A stretch of 64,000 nucleotides of DNA from Sulfoacidibacillus ferrooxidans (GTDB lineage: Bacteria > Bacillota > Bacilli > Alicyclobacillales > SLC66). Below the pieces are notes generated by a model. The model did no database searches and was not told the DNA's origin. It was given only the letters and a program-made list of their open reading frames with translations. The translations under genes and the position numbers were made by a program. Below, one piece after another: positions 24,818 to 34,503 of this stretch; the stretch's first letter is position 1; each line of letters opens with the position of its first letter. The stretch covers positions 310,001 to 374,000 of the forward strand of contig NZ_JALBUF010000001.1 of NCBI RefSeq assembly GCF_022606465.1, written 5' to 3'.

Positions 24818-26017
24818 TTAGATCTTTTCCTGTGCCGTCTGTACAGCGCAGTCAATTTGATCTACATACTTTAACCCGCTACCTGTATTAATACTGACCA
24901 CTCGCTCACTCGCTTTAATAAACCCGATCTCACGCAACTTACGAACACCTGCCAATGCAGCTGCCCCCTCTGGGCATGCGTGAAACCCATCAAGACGCAC
25001 TATGTTTTGGCGTTCTTTACGTATATCCGCATCAGAAACTGCGTAAGCGATCCCTTCTGTCTTTGCAATAATGGATAGGATGTGGGCATCAGCAAGCGAT
25101 TTTGGCACACGCATACCGTAAGCGATAGTTTCGGCATTTTCATAATAAGTAGATACTTTTTCGCCACTCTCATATGCTCTTACGAGTGGCGCACAACCTT
25201 CTGCTTGAATGACCACCATTTTCGGAAATCGACCTTCTTCAATCCAGCCTAGTGACTGTAGTTCTACTAGCGCTTTGTAGATGCCAACCACACCTGCTCC
25301 GCCCCCAGTAGGAAAGACAATCACATCAGGAACTTTCCATGATAATTGTTCAGCTAACTCAAATCCTATGGTCTTTTTACCTTCTAATCGATACGGTTCT
25401 TTAAATGTTGACACTTCATAAGCGCCCGTTTGCAACACATAATCTGCTACGAATATTCCTGCCTCTGCAATGGTCCCTTCGAGTAATCTCACATCTGCAC
25501 CTGTATAACACGTTTCAAGATAGGGTACTCGCGGAGCTGATGTGGGCATCGCGATGAGCGATTTCATGCCAGCGCGCACTGCGTATGCGGCCCATGCTGC
25601 ACCTGCATTCCCATTGGTGGCGAGTGCAATCTCCTTTACACCTAACTGTTTAGCGCGAGAAATGCCAACAGATGCTCCACGAGCCTTAAACGTTCCTGTG
25701 GGAAGTACACTTTCATCTTTAACTAGTAACAAGGGGACATCCATATCTTTCGAAATATTAGGCAGTGTCATTAGAGGTGTCATGACCTCATTCATACTGA
25801 TCATGTAGTCAGGGTGAGTAACTGGAAGTAATTCGTGATATCGCCACATACCCTGCTTTCTTTCCGCCAACTGATCGCGTGTCCATTCTCGTTTTAAGGA
25901 GTCCATGTCATATTGCACAAAAAGTGGTGAACCACACTCACACATTTGTCTGCGGAACTCCGTGCCATACGTTTTGTCACATGTTGAACAAGCCAAATGG
26001 GATAGCCCACTAAACAT
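24818..26017 (-). CDS. thrC: Threonine synthase
   Basis: 399 aa from ATG 26017 (GGAGG 9 nt upstream; the TTG at 26023 is only 3 nt away). An N-terminal zinc ribbon (Cys10, Cys13, Cys26, Cys28) is followed by a fold-type II PLP domain: Lys111 in PTGTFKARGA binds PLP, NGNAGAAWAAYA holds the substrate loop and FPTGGGAGVVG the phosphate. It converts O-phosphohomoserine to threonine. No hom or thrB is adjacent. Convergent with rnz, one base apart, no terminator. Confidence 0.88.
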   Translation of the reverse strand: MFSGLSHLACSTCDKTYGTEFRRQMCECGSPLFVQYDMDSLKREWTRDQLAERKQGMWRYHELLPVTHPDYMISMNEVMTPLMTLPNISKDMDVPLLLVKDESVLPTGTFKARGASVGISRAKQLGVKEIALATNGNAGAAWAAYAVRAGMKSLIAMPTSAPRVPYLETCYTGADVRLLEGTIAEAGIFVADYVLQTGAYEVSTFKEPYRLEGKKTIGFELAEQLSWKVPDVIVFPTGGGAGVVGIYKALVELQSLGWIEEGRFPKMVVIQAEGCAPLVRAYESGEKVSTYYENAETIAYGMRVPKSLADAHILSIIAKTEGIAYAVSDADIRKERQNIVRLDGFHACPEGAAALAGVRKLREIGFIKASERVVSINTGSGLKYVDQIDCAVQTAQEKI

Positions 26018-26226
26018 TCCCAAACGCCTCCATGTAAAGATCCTGATTCAACAGCGTGAATACCCTGCCAATCCTCAATACGATATGACAAGATCGATCA
26101 ATGAGTGAATAGAACCATTCTATAGAGAAATAGAGATGACAATCTCGAGTGACAAGCACACTCTGTGATACACTGAAACTTGAAATGTCCATGGGTGCTT
26201 TACTATGTAGGAGGAGGTAACATTCC

Positions 26227-26637
26227 ATGATGCGTACAGTGTGTAAGGGTAAGATTCATCGGGCAACAGTCACAGAAGCACGATTAGATTACGTGGGGAG
26301 TATTACTATTGATCAAGATTTACTTCTTGCAGCCAACATCCGCCCGTATGAAATGGTCCAAGTCACCAATGTTGCAAACGCCACACTATGGCAGACATAT
26401 GCTATACCTGCTGAAGCTGGATCTGGTACCGTTTGTTTAAATGGCCCTCCGGCACGTTTATTTCAACCAAGCGATCTTGTCATTATTCTCTCACTTGGCA
26501 TCATCGACGATAAAGAATACGAATCTACCATATCCAAAGTCGTGCATGTGGATCAAGTCAACCACATCACCTCAGTAGAATCACATCCTCTCGCACAACT
26601 ACTAAAAGAAATGCTAGAAACAACCCAATCCATATAA
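26227..26637 (+). CDS. panD: Aspartate 1-decarboxylase proenzyme
   Basis: 136 aa. YVGSITID holds the self-cleavage site Gly24-Ser25, at the same position as in E. coli, which fixes the start at ATG 26227. Ser25 becomes the pyruvoyl cofactor. It makes beta-alanine for pantothenate and CoA. Strong AGGAGGAGG upstream. panB and panC are not adjacent. Confidence 0.93.
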   Translation: MMRTVCKGKIHRATVTEARLDYVGSITIDQDLLLAANIRPYEMVQVTNVANATLWQTYAIPAEAGSGTVCLNGPPARLFQPSDLVIILSLGIIDDKEYESTISKVVHVDQVNHITSVESHPLAQLLKEMLETTQSI

Positions 26638-26656
26638 CAGAACCGCAGTCATCAAC

Positions 26657-26698
26657 CCTTCCAGCGTACCCATCACCACACCAAAGTACGCTGGAAGG
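26657..26698 (+). terminator. Hairpin after panD
   Basis: A 13-bp perfect stem (26657-26669 with 26686-26698) with a 16-nt loop. No T-tract, so termination is likely but not certain. Confidence 0.5.
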
Positions 26699-26720
26699 TT
26701 AACCACCCTAAAAATCTTTA

Positions 26721-26749
26721 CTGACAACCCTATCAATTCATAGTATAGT
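26721..26749 (+). promoter_or_regulatory. Promoter of the 31-aa microprotein gene
   Basis: CTGACA (26721-26726), exactly 17 nt, TATAGT (26744-26749). Start near 26756, about 26 nt before the TTG start codon. Confidence 0.55.
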
Positions 26750-26781
26750 TGACAAGAATTCATCAAAAGGAGGTTGCAGAT

Positions 26782-26877
26782 TTGGTTGCTACACATCACC
26801 ATGTAATTCGTTGGGTACTGCTTGCGATAGTCATCGTCGCATTAGGCATTTATTTCGCTGTTCGCCGTAAAAAATAA
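26782..26877 (+). CDS. 31-aa single-helix membrane microprotein
   Basis: TTG 26782 lies 9 nt after AAAAGGAGG. The product begins MVATHHHVIRW, has one 17-residue hydrophobic helix (VLLAIVIVALGIYFAVR) and ends RRKK. A dedicated promoter upstream and a strong terminator 40 nt downstream show it is an independent transcription unit. No known family; small helix proteins of this kind often modulate larger membrane complexes. Confidence 0.6.
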   Translation: MVATHHHVIRWVLLAIVIVALGIYFAVRRKK

Positions 26878-26917
26878 CTGATTTTACACATCTATACCGT
26901 TTTCACTATGTAAATAC

Positions 26918-26950
26918 ATAAGGCGCAAACATCAGTCTGCGCCTTATTAT
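26918..26950 (+). terminator. Terminator of the microprotein gene
   Basis: Perfect 10-bp GC-rich stem ATAAGGCGCA/TGCGCCTTAT with a 10-nt loop, followed by TAT. Confidence 0.75.
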
Positions 26951-26966
26951 AAGGTTGATACTGTCT

Positions 26967-27929
26967 ATGACTCCTATGATTCCTTTACACTTTGAAGCAG
27001 CAATTGGTGGCTTACTCATTGATACCGTTGTCGGAGACCCCACATTTTTCACTCATCCTGTGATCTGGATCGCACGCCTAGCACATTTTATAGAACATAA
27101 GTTGTACGCACAAACATCCTCCGCTTTATCGAAACGCATTCGAGGTACTATTTTGGCATTCGCTGTTTTAGCCATTGTTTATACGGCTACCGCATATTTC
27201 ATTTGGCTTGCCCATTTGGTCAATCCATGGCTTGGCATTGCGCTAAATGTATGGCTACTCTCGACGACCATCGCTGCAAAAGGGCTAGATCAAGCGGGAA
27301 AAAGAGTGTTACGCCCACTACAAGAAGGAAATCTCTCTGATGCGCGAATGTATACAGGATATATCGTTAGCAGGGAAACAGATCATCTTGATGAACCAGA
27401 GCTGGTTCGTGCAACCGTGGAAACGATAGCAGAAAACATCGTAGACGCAGTCGTATCACCGTTATTTTTTGGGATTTTAGGTGGTGCACCGCTCGCCCTG
27501 CTGTATCGAGCAGCCAATACTCTTGATTCTTTATTTGGTTATAAAAATGATCGCTATCTAGATTTTGGATATGCTAGTGCTCGTATCGATGACGTGCTCA
27601 ATATGATTCCAGCACGAATCACGCTCATTCTCTTAGCTTTGGCCGCACTTTTTTTGCATTCTACTCCAGCCAAAGTAATTCGCATGGTGCATCGGGATGC
27701 TAAAAAACACCCGAGTCCGAATAGCGGTATTCCCGAAAGTGCCTGTGCAGCTATTCTTGGCGTTCGCTTAGGCGGAGAAAATCGATATCACGGAAGTACA
27801 CACTTTCGAGCCTACTTAGGCGATCCTATTCGACCACTCAATCAGCAAACGATCATCGGTGTCACACATATATTATGGACGACTGTCATTTTGTTGTTTG
27901 CCATTTGCTTCATTGGAATGATTATCTAA
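26967..27929 (+). CDS. cbiB: Adenosylcobinamide-phosphate synthase
   Basis: 320 aa from ATG 26967; TTG 26955 is also possible. About five membrane helices. Family motifs LLIDTVVGDPTFFTHPVIWIA (about 16-36), GYIVSRETDHLDEPELVRATVETIAENIVDAVVSPLF (about 134-170) and YRAANTLDSLFGYKNDRY. It attaches the aminopropanol arm to adenosylcobyric acid in cobalamin assembly or salvage. No other cobalamin gene is adjacent. Its last 8 nt overlap convergent menH. Confidence 0.92.
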   Translation: MTPMIPLHFEAAIGGLLIDTVVGDPTFFTHPVIWIARLAHFIEHKLYAQTSSALSKRIRGTILAFAVLAIVYTATAYFIWLAHLVNPWLGIALNVWLLSTTIAAKGLDQAGKRVLRPLQEGNLSDARMYTGYIVSRETDHLDEPELVRATVETIAENIVDAVVSPLFFGILGGAPLALLYRAANTLDSLFGYKNDRYLDFGYASARIDDVLNMIPARITLILLALAALFLHSTPAKVIRMVHRDAKKHPSPNSGIPESACAAILGVRLGGENRYHGSTHFRAYLGDPIRPLNQQTIIGVTHILWTTVILLFAICFIGMII

Positions 27930-28770
27930 CGTTATGCAAAAACCAGAACAAGCGTTCGCTAAAAAACTCAGGTTTTTCTAAATGTACATTATGTCCCACG
28001 TCAGGACACTCTATCATCGATACAGATGACATGAGAGCACTTATTTCCTGCGCAATATTTGTAAATTTATGATCTAATTGACCAGTAAAAAGAAGAGTTG
28101 ATGCCCTTATATTTCCAACCAAATCCCAATAACTCATTTGACTTCCTGTGCCTACGCCAAGCAAACTATAGGCTAAACCATCAGGTGATTGTGAAAGGCG
28201 TGTTTTTTTTTGTCTCAATAAACGCTCGTTTGGCACTTGATGTTGTGAAGCAAACAAAGGTATTTTTTCCCAATAACGTACGAACTCCTCGATTCCATTC
28301 CTTTGGATACGCTCTGCTAATTCTGCATCCTGGCGTGACCTAACCTCTCGTTCTTCACGTGTACGAAGACCTGGCGACGCACTTTCTAATACCAGTTTTG
28401 CTATTCTAGAAGGCGCAAAGAGTGCATACGCAAGTGCCATTCGACCACCCATTGAATATCCGACAAGATCGATCACTGGAATTTGTAATGTTGAGAGTAT
28501 GGAATCGAGATCTCTCATAACATATGTCATTCCATATCGCTTTGCATTCAAAATGATATCTGTTTTACCATGACCCAGTGCATCAATGGCCAAACATCGT
28601 TTATTAATCGCGTATTGTGATTCGCCAAGAAATAAAAAATCTTCTGCTGAACCTGCAAATCCATGCAATAAAACAACTGGTGCTTCTCCCTGCTCTACTT
28701 CACCACTAGTAAAGTCAAGCACATGATAAGAAACATCATTAACTACTATATGACAAGATGTGCTTATCAC
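27922..28770 (-). CDS. menH: SHCHC synthase (MenH), alpha/beta hydrolase
   Basis: 282 aa from GTG 28770, which overlaps the menD stop (GTGA). Alpha/beta-hydrolase signature: VVLLHGFAGSAEDF oxyanion loop, nucleophile Ser in GYSMGGRMAL (about 106), and catalytic His in DVGHNVHLEKPE near 263. It removes pyruvate from the MenD product to form SHCHC in menaquinone synthesis. Last gene of menBEFDH. Confidence 0.87.
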   Translation of the reverse strand: MISTSCHIVVNDVSYHVLDFTSGEVEQGEAPVVLLHGFAGSAEDFLFLGESQYAINKRCLAIDALGHGKTDIILNAKRYGMTYVMRDLDSILSTLQIPVIDLVGYSMGGRMALAYALFAPSRIAKLVLESASPGLRTREEREVRSRQDAELAERIQRNGIEEFVRYWEKIPLFASQHQVPNERLLRQKKTRLSQSPDGLAYSLLGVGTGSQMSYWDLVGNIRASTLLFTGQLDHKFTNIAQEISALMSSVSMIECPDVGHNVHLEKPEFFSERLFWFLHNVR

Positions 28771-30539
28771 AATAAAACATCCCTGCAGGCAGAGAATATT
28801 TTACGATGCATCTCCACATTCAATGCTCGTACCGTACGTAGCTCAAGAACTTGCAATCCATGATTCTCCATAGCCGCATTCATTTTGACTTCGAAGTCTG
28901 ACCAAGTATGCACCTGATGATAGGAGCCTCCATACATCTCAATGACCGATTGAAATTCAAGGCCATGTGGTGTCTCAAAGTATGGGAAAACATCTTCTTG
29001 TGTAGCTTGCGGTAGAAAGGAAAATATACCTCCCCCATCGTTATGCACTAAGATAATCGTCAAATCCAGCTGATATTGTTTCGCTATTAAAAGGCCATTT
29101 AGATCATGATAAAAAGATACATCGCCAATGACCAATACTGTTTTTCTAGAAGTTCCTGCGCAAGCCCCAAGCGCACTTGATACGATCCCATCGATGCCAC
29201 TTGCCCCTCTATTGGCCAACATAAAGAGTGACTTATGCATCTTTGGAAAAAAAGAATCAACATCGCGCACTGGCATGCTATTGCCGACAAATAATCTTGC
29301 ATCAAGTGGCAATACACGTGCAAGTTCTGTAAAAATGCGCCCTTCAAATAAATGGGGTAAATCCTCACCTACATACTGTTCCTCAATGTGCTCTACCTCA
29401 AAAACTTGACGCTTCTCTATACTGTCATTCAACGATAACCAATGTTGTGCAAACAATGATGTTTCACGTTGTGGCAACAACTCTTTTAACTCAGAAAAAA
29501 GGATAACCGGATCTGTTAGCCATAATTCAGAAGCCCGAAACAGAGGATCTCTCCACTCATCACTCTCATCTACTACAATTTGTCGCACATCATCTAACTT
29601 ACTAAGATATGCTCCCAAAACTTTAGACGTAGGTGCTTGCCCTAAACGAATAACGACATCGGGTTTTAACTTGTCCCATATCTCCCCCTGCATCAGATCG
29701 CTATGACGCAATAAGGTGTCGTAGCGATCTACCACACAAGTAAGATCCACCTCTTCTGAAACTGCGCGCATTTGCGATAAGGGATCTGCCAGAACTGGAA
29801 ACTGTAGACGAGTCGCAACTTCTAACAAAGGAGCGGCTAACTCTTGTTGAAACTGTGGTCCAACAACAAATAGACCATTTTCTATCGATGTGAGCATCTT
29901 AGCAAGATATTCTAGCCTTGATGCCGTCAACTGTCTTTGCCCACTCTCTATATGCAGCCCTTTTGGCAACTGTGTGTTTACTTCATCTTGTACTTCATAC
30001 GGCGGCAACAACGGCTCACGAAATGGCCAATTGATATGAACAGGTCCTTTGGGTGTAGATAGTGCGATCGCAACAGAACGCGCAGCAGTTGACCGAGCAT
30101 GCGCCAACAGCTCCTTGGCTCCATCTGGAGTAGGCATTTCTATACTCCATTTAACGTGTGCGCCATATAACCCTACTTGCTCGATGGTTTGATTGGTTCC
30201 TACATTTCTTAATTCTGTTGGACGATCAGCAGTAAGTACGATGAGCGGTACGCGACTATACCGCGCTTCTACCACCGCTGGCAAGTAATTGGCCGCAGCA
30301 GTTCCCGAGGTACAGACTAGAACAACTGGTTCTCCAGATGAACGCGCGAGTCCTAACGCAAAAAATGCAGCAGAGCGTTCATCAAGTAATGTCCACGTCT
30401 TACATTCACCATGCCGAGCAAAAGAAATAGTAAGCGGTGTGGATCTAGAACCAGGAGATATACAGACATGCTTCACTCCAAGCTGTGCAAGTTCCGAAAC
30501 AAACGCTGTAACAACATCTAAATGGGGATTGATTGACAT
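28767..30539 (-). CDS. menD: SEPHCHC synthase (MenD), ThDP enzyme
   Basis: 590 aa from ATG 30539 with AGGAG 8 nt upstream; the longer frame lies in the end of menF. N-terminal CISPGSRSTPL and GTAAANYLPAVVEA are MenD hallmarks; the ThDP motif is near 445-475 (GDVSFYHDLNGLL with acidic/Asn ligands). It joins isochorismate with 2-oxoglutarate. It begins 5 nt after the menF stop. Confidence 0.93.
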   Translation of the reverse strand: MSINPHLDVVTAFVSELAQLGVKHVCISPGSRSTPLTISFARHGECKTWTLLDERSAAFFALGLARSSGEPVVLVCTSGTAAANYLPAVVEARYSRVPLIVLTADRPTELRNVGTNQTIEQVGLYGAHVKWSIEMPTPDGAKELLAHARSTAARSVAIALSTPKGPVHINWPFREPLLPPYEVQDEVNTQLPKGLHIESGQRQLTASRLEYLAKMLTSIENGLFVVGPQFQQELAAPLLEVATRLQFPVLADPLSQMRAVSEEVDLTCVVDRYDTLLRHSDLMQGEIWDKLKPDVVIRLGQAPTSKVLGAYLSKLDDVRQIVVDESDEWRDPLFRASELWLTDPVILFSELKELLPQRETSLFAQHWLSLNDSIEKRQVFEVEHIEEQYVGEDLPHLFEGRIFTELARVLPLDARLFVGNSMPVRDVDSFFPKMHKSLFMLANRGASGIDGIVSSALGACAGTSRKTVLVIGDVSFYHDLNGLLIAKQYQLDLTIILVHNDGGGIFSFLPQATQEDVFPYFETPHGLEFQSVIEMYGGSYHQVHTWSDFEVKMNAAMENHGLQVLELRTVRALNVEMHRKIFSACRDVLL

Positions 30540-30544
30540 ATATT

Positions 30545-31984
30545 TCACTCCTGCTCTAACGCCGTTTGCATAGGCAATAACTTCCATTTAGTTTCAGCAA
30601 ACTCTGCTAACGGATTGGAATCAGACACAATTCCTGCACCTGCAAAGAGCACCGCTTGCTGATCATCGATCAATGCACAACGCAATGCTACATTAAAAGC
30701 TCCATCACCTTTTACATCCATGAAGCCCAGAGGACCCGCATAGAAGCCGCGATCCATCCCCTCTTGTGAGCGAATTTCTTGCATTGCTGCACGTTTTGGC
30801 AAACCAGCAACAGCTGGGGTTGGATGTAACCGTAACACTAAGTCAAGCACAGTGCTCTCATGTGAAATATCCCCGGAAACAGGTGTATACAAGTGTTGTA
30901 CATTGGCAAGTTGGCGAATAACAGGTATTTCGGGAAATGTGAGATTACGAACAATATCTTGAACATCTTGTACGATACCATTTAAAACGTGCGCATGTTC
31001 ATTGCGATCTTTAGAACTCTCAAGCAAATTTCTAGCTAGCTCGCGATCTGCCTGTTCGTCTTGACCACGTATGGTTGTCCCTGCTAAGCAATCAATTTGG
31101 ATATGGCCGTTTGTACTTTGCACGAGACGCTCCGGTGTCGCACCCATAAATATTTGATTCTTCCACATGACAGCAAACAACACACCGCTACGATACCGCA
31201 TTTGCAAATCACGTAAAGCAGTTCCCATAGAAAAAGATTGCTTTCGTTGAAGGACAACACGACGTGCTAATACCACTTTTGCAAACTTACCTTGTGTTAT
31301 CTTTTCCGAGACATCTGCTACTGCCCGTTGAAATACTAAGCGATCCGTCGAGGTTAGCGTTGGATTGACTACTTTAACACGATCCTCTGCTTCTTTGACA
31401 CGACTTTTGAAACCCTTTTTTTCACATAACATCTGTACTTCGCGCGAAAGCAACTCTACCTCGCTTTGGACGTCTATCTCATGTGTCACTGCAACAGTCA
31501 TTAATAATGTGGTCCCATGCTCATCGTCGCGAAAAAGTAAATGCGGCAGAGTAAATAGGCCACTTGGCCACATACTCCACACGTCATCGCGCGGTGCACG
31601 TGGATCAAAAGCAAGCTCACAAAAAAACTGCACGTGAGTAGCATCTTCTCCGACCAATTGTTTATTTACGCTACTCCAGTATGACCGAATATCATCTAAC
31701 ACAGTTGCATCCTGCCACATCTGACTCACAGTTGTGCCAACCGCTAACATATGTCCAAATGGTTGATCAGCATCGTGCCAAAGCACTTGAAAATCTACAT
31801 TCAGTTGATTTTGTTCAAATGAATCAATCCAATCAAACTCTCTAGTAAAGCGAATCTGAACACACGCAATAGCTGTTACTCCAGAGTCCATAGCTTGCAT
31901 TTTTGCGCGAGTCACAGTAGAGATCAATCTCTCTTCATCTTGTTCCGTCCATAGTCGTTGTATTTTCCCTTGATCTATAGCCAT
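30545..31984 (-). CDS. menF: Isochorismate synthase (menaquinone-type)
   Basis: 479 aa. The chorismate-binding domain (about 210-475) has KVVLARR, FxGATPERLV, CLAGTTIRG, HSRGRVQ-type region here as LHPTPAVAGLPK, and the C-terminal GAGIVSDSNPLAEFAETKWK. Converts chorismate to isochorismate for the pathway. Its ATG lies within the end of menE (10-nt overlap) with AAGGGAG upstream, so translation is coupled. Confidence 0.92.
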   Translation of the reverse strand: MAIDQGKIQRLWTEQDEERLISTVTRAKMQAMDSGVTAIACVQIRFTREFDWIDSFEQNQLNVDFQVLWHDADQPFGHMLAVGTTVSQMWQDATVLDDIRSYWSSVNKQLVGEDATHVQFFCELAFDPRAPRDDVWSMWPSGLFTLPHLLFRDDEHGTTLLMTVAVTHEIDVQSEVELLSREVQMLCEKKGFKSRVKEAEDRVKVVNPTLTSTDRLVFQRAVADVSEKITQGKFAKVVLARRVVLQRKQSFSMGTALRDLQMRYRSGVLFAVMWKNQIFMGATPERLVQSTNGHIQIDCLAGTTIRGQDEQADRELARNLLESSKDRNEHAHVLNGIVQDVQDIVRNLTFPEIPVIRQLANVQHLYTPVSGDISHESTVLDLVLRLHPTPAVAGLPKRAAMQEIRSQEGMDRGFYAGPLGFMDVKGDGAFNVALRCALIDDQQAVLFAGAGIVSDSNPLAEFAETKWKLLPMQTALEQE

Positions 31985-33483
31985 GAGTGTAGCTCCCTTC
32001 GCAACAACTTACCAGATGCGTTGCGCGGCAATGCATCTGCTGTCACGATGCGCTTTGGCACTTTATATCCTGCCAAGCGCTGTCTGCAATACTCTTCTAG
32101 CGCCTCTTGATTCAATGTTGCACCAGCTCTCAAAGTGACAACCGCAAAAGGAATTTGGCCAAATCGCTCATCAGCCATCCCAGCAACACCTGCTTCAACG
32201 ACATCTTCGTGCGTTAGCAAAGTAGCCTCTATTTCCGCAGGATACACATTTTCACCACCGGAAATAATTAAGTCCGCACGCCGATCAAGTACAAACAGAT
32301 ACCCCTCATCGTCAACGTATCCAATATCACCAGTATAAAACCAACCATCGCGAAACGCTTGCTCGTTTGCTTTAGGGTTATGGGCATATCCTGAAACAAT
32401 AGTAGGTCCACGTAAAATAATCTCGCCTTCCTGATACGAAGGCACAAGTCCATCTTTACCCATGATGCGCACTTCTGTGAATGCTAATGGCTGACCTGCT
32501 GAACCTAACTTGCGCAAGCTATCTTCTAGACCGAGTGTAGCTACTTGAGAATTAGATTCTGTTAAACCATAACTCTGAGACACTGGTACATTTTCTTTTA
32601 CGCAAACTTCTAAAAGAGAGCGCGCCGCTGGGCCCCCACCTAAAAGGATATTTCGAAGTGTCGTAGGGTAAGCTTTTGTCTTTGCGCGAAGCATCTGTGT
32701 TAACATAGCAGGCACAACAGATAGTAGCGTAACGCCATCTTCATCTATCGCCCGATTCACCTCTACAGGATCAAAACTCGCATGAATCATCGCAGTTGTG
32801 CCATAGATGACACTTCGCAGCAATACAGATTGCCCACCCACATGAAATAAAGGGAGCGGAGTTAGCCAGCGATCATTTGGCTGCACACCAAGACGAATGG
32901 CCGATCCAAGTGCCCCCCACAGATGATTGCCAAAGGAGATTAACGCTCCCTTTGGTAAGCCTGTTGTACCCGAAGTATACATGATACACTGCGTTGCCTT
33001 TAGATCAATGTATTCCCTGTACACAGGCGTTACCTGATCGTCCCAGCGTTCTCCATTTAATTCCAAATGAAGTGGAGGTGCATCTTGTAATTCCATAAGT
33101 GCTTTTGTTGTTTGCATAGCAAGTTCCCTGTGCGCGGAATCAAAAACCAAGATGCTTACACGTGCATCATGTAACTGAAAAGCTAACTCAACAGGTTGTA
33201 AACGCGTATTTAGCGGGACAAGAATGCCTTCTCGTTGAATCACACCGTGAACCGTCGCTGCAAACACAAGACCGTGCCGCGCAAGTAAGGCAATGCGATC
33301 CCCAGGCATAATGCCAAGGCTCTTCAATGTTCCCGCGAAAAGTCCCGCACGTTCATACAGTTGACGATATGTCCACTGTTTACCTTGAAACTCAATAGCC
33401 AATTTATTGGATATGCGTTGTCGATCCAGCCAATCTGGCACACGTTGATCTACTGCATGCGCAAGCATAGCTTCTATCGCCAT
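31975..33483 (-). CDS. menE: o-Succinylbenzoate-CoA ligase
   Basis: 502 aa from ATG 33483 (GGGGTG 8 nt upstream). ANL-family adenylation enzyme: P-loop YTSGTTGLPKGA (about 166-177), SYGLTESNSQ (about 305), YTGDIGYVDDEGYLF (about 380) and the hinge and catalytic Lys in PRNASGKLLRRE near the end. The menaquinone gene context supports MenE rather than another acyl-CoA ligase. It starts 33 nt after menB. Confidence 0.9.
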   Translation of the reverse strand: MAIEAMLAHAVDQRVPDWLDRQRISNKLAIEFQGKQWTYRQLYERAGLFAGTLKSLGIMPGDRIALLARHGLVFAATVHGVIQREGILVPLNTRLQPVELAFQLHDARVSILVFDSAHRELAMQTTKALMELQDAPPLHLELNGERWDDQVTPVYREYIDLKATQCIMYTSGTTGLPKGALISFGNHLWGALGSAIRLGVQPNDRWLTPLPLFHVGGQSVLLRSVIYGTTAMIHASFDPVEVNRAIDEDGVTLLSVVPAMLTQMLRAKTKAYPTTLRNILLGGGPAARSLLEVCVKENVPVSQSYGLTESNSQVATLGLEDSLRKLGSAGQPLAFTEVRIMGKDGLVPSYQEGEIILRGPTIVSGYAHNPKANEQAFRDGWFYTGDIGYVDDEGYLFVLDRRADLIISGGENVYPAEIEATLLTHEDVVEAGVAGMADERFGQIPFAVVTLRAGATLNQEALEEYCRQRLAGYKVPKRIVTADALPRNASGKLLRRELHSWL

Positions 33484-33516
33484 GAACCACACCCCGCTCA
33501 CTTTAAAGTTTGCATG

Positions 33517-34335
33517 TTAGGGAAGTCGAGGGAATTTCCCGAAATCAGGCGTGCGTTTCTCTAAAAATGCATTTTTACCCTCATGCGCTTCTTCTGTCAT
33601 GTAATACATCATGGTTGCATCGCCAGCCATTTGTTGTAACCCTGCTAGCCCATCTGTATCCACGTTGAAGGATGCTTTTAAAAACCGAATGGCCATCGGA
33701 CTCTTCGCTAGAATCTCACGCGCCCAATCAACTGCTTCTTCCTCTAGTGAAGCAAGTGGTACAACTTTATTAACAAGTCCCATGTCAAACGCTTCTTGCG
33801 CTGAATACTGGCGACATAAAAACCAGATCTCTTTAGCCCGCTTTGTGCCAACTGTCCGTGCCATAAGTCCTGTTCCATAACCAGCATCAAAACTCCCAAC
33901 GCGTGGCCCTGTTTGTCCAAATACAGCATTGTCAGCCGCGATCGTTAAGTCGCACACTAAATGCAATACGTGTCCTCCGCCTATCGCATATCCTGCCACA
34001 GCAGCGATAACTGCCTTTGGAAGTGTACGAATTTGTCGTTGCAAATCAAGCACATTGAGCCGCGGTATTTCATCTTCACCTACATACCCGCCTTGTCCGC
34101 GAACACGTTGATCTCCCCCAGAACAAAACGCTTTATCTCCCTGTCCTGTAAAAATAACCGCCCCAATCTCAGAGTCATCACGCACCCTATTAAAGGCATC
34201 ACTAAGTTCGGCGACTGTCTTTGGCCGAAATGCATTGCGAACCTCTGGACGATTAATTGTTATCTTTGCGATACCCTCTGCTTTTTCATAAATAATATCC
34301 TCGTAGTCATAAACTTTTTCCCATGTTATCATCAT
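33517..34335 (-). CDS. menB: 1,4-Dihydroxy-2-naphthoyl-CoA synthase
   Basis: 272 aa crotonase-fold protein. [31 protein letters not shown] (oxyanion and active-site loop, about 84-100) and the long C-terminal [11 protein letters not shown] are hallmarks of MenB. It closes the naphthoquinone ring. GGGAG 9 nt before the ATG. First gene of menBEFDH; menC is absent from the window, so its step must be encoded elsewhere. Confidence 0.94.
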   Translation of the reverse strand: MMITWEKVYDYEDIIYEKAEGIAKITINRPEVRNAFRPKTVAELSDAFNRVRDDSEIGAVIFTGQGDKAFCSGGDQRVRGQGGYVGEDEIPRLNVLDLQRQIRTLPKAVIAAVAGYAIGGGHVLHLVCDLTIAADNAVFGQTGPRVGSFDAGYGTGLMARTVGTKRAKEIWFLCRQYSAQEAFDMGLVNKVVPLASLEEEAVDWAREILAKSPMAIRFLKASFNVDTDGLAGLQQMAGDATMMYYMTEEAHEGKNAFLEKRTPDFGKFPRLP

Positions 34336-34503
34336 GCATCACAACTCCCTATTCAATCAGTATGAGCAGACCGGTAAGTCTCTAAGTCAAAAGTATAACA
34401 GACTCATCAGTCTGTGCCAAGATCGTTACTCCTATATACGACTTGTAGGAATGTCCAAGACATGTTATCGTAATTTCGATTTCATTAGAAAGTAGGTTTT
34501 GTC

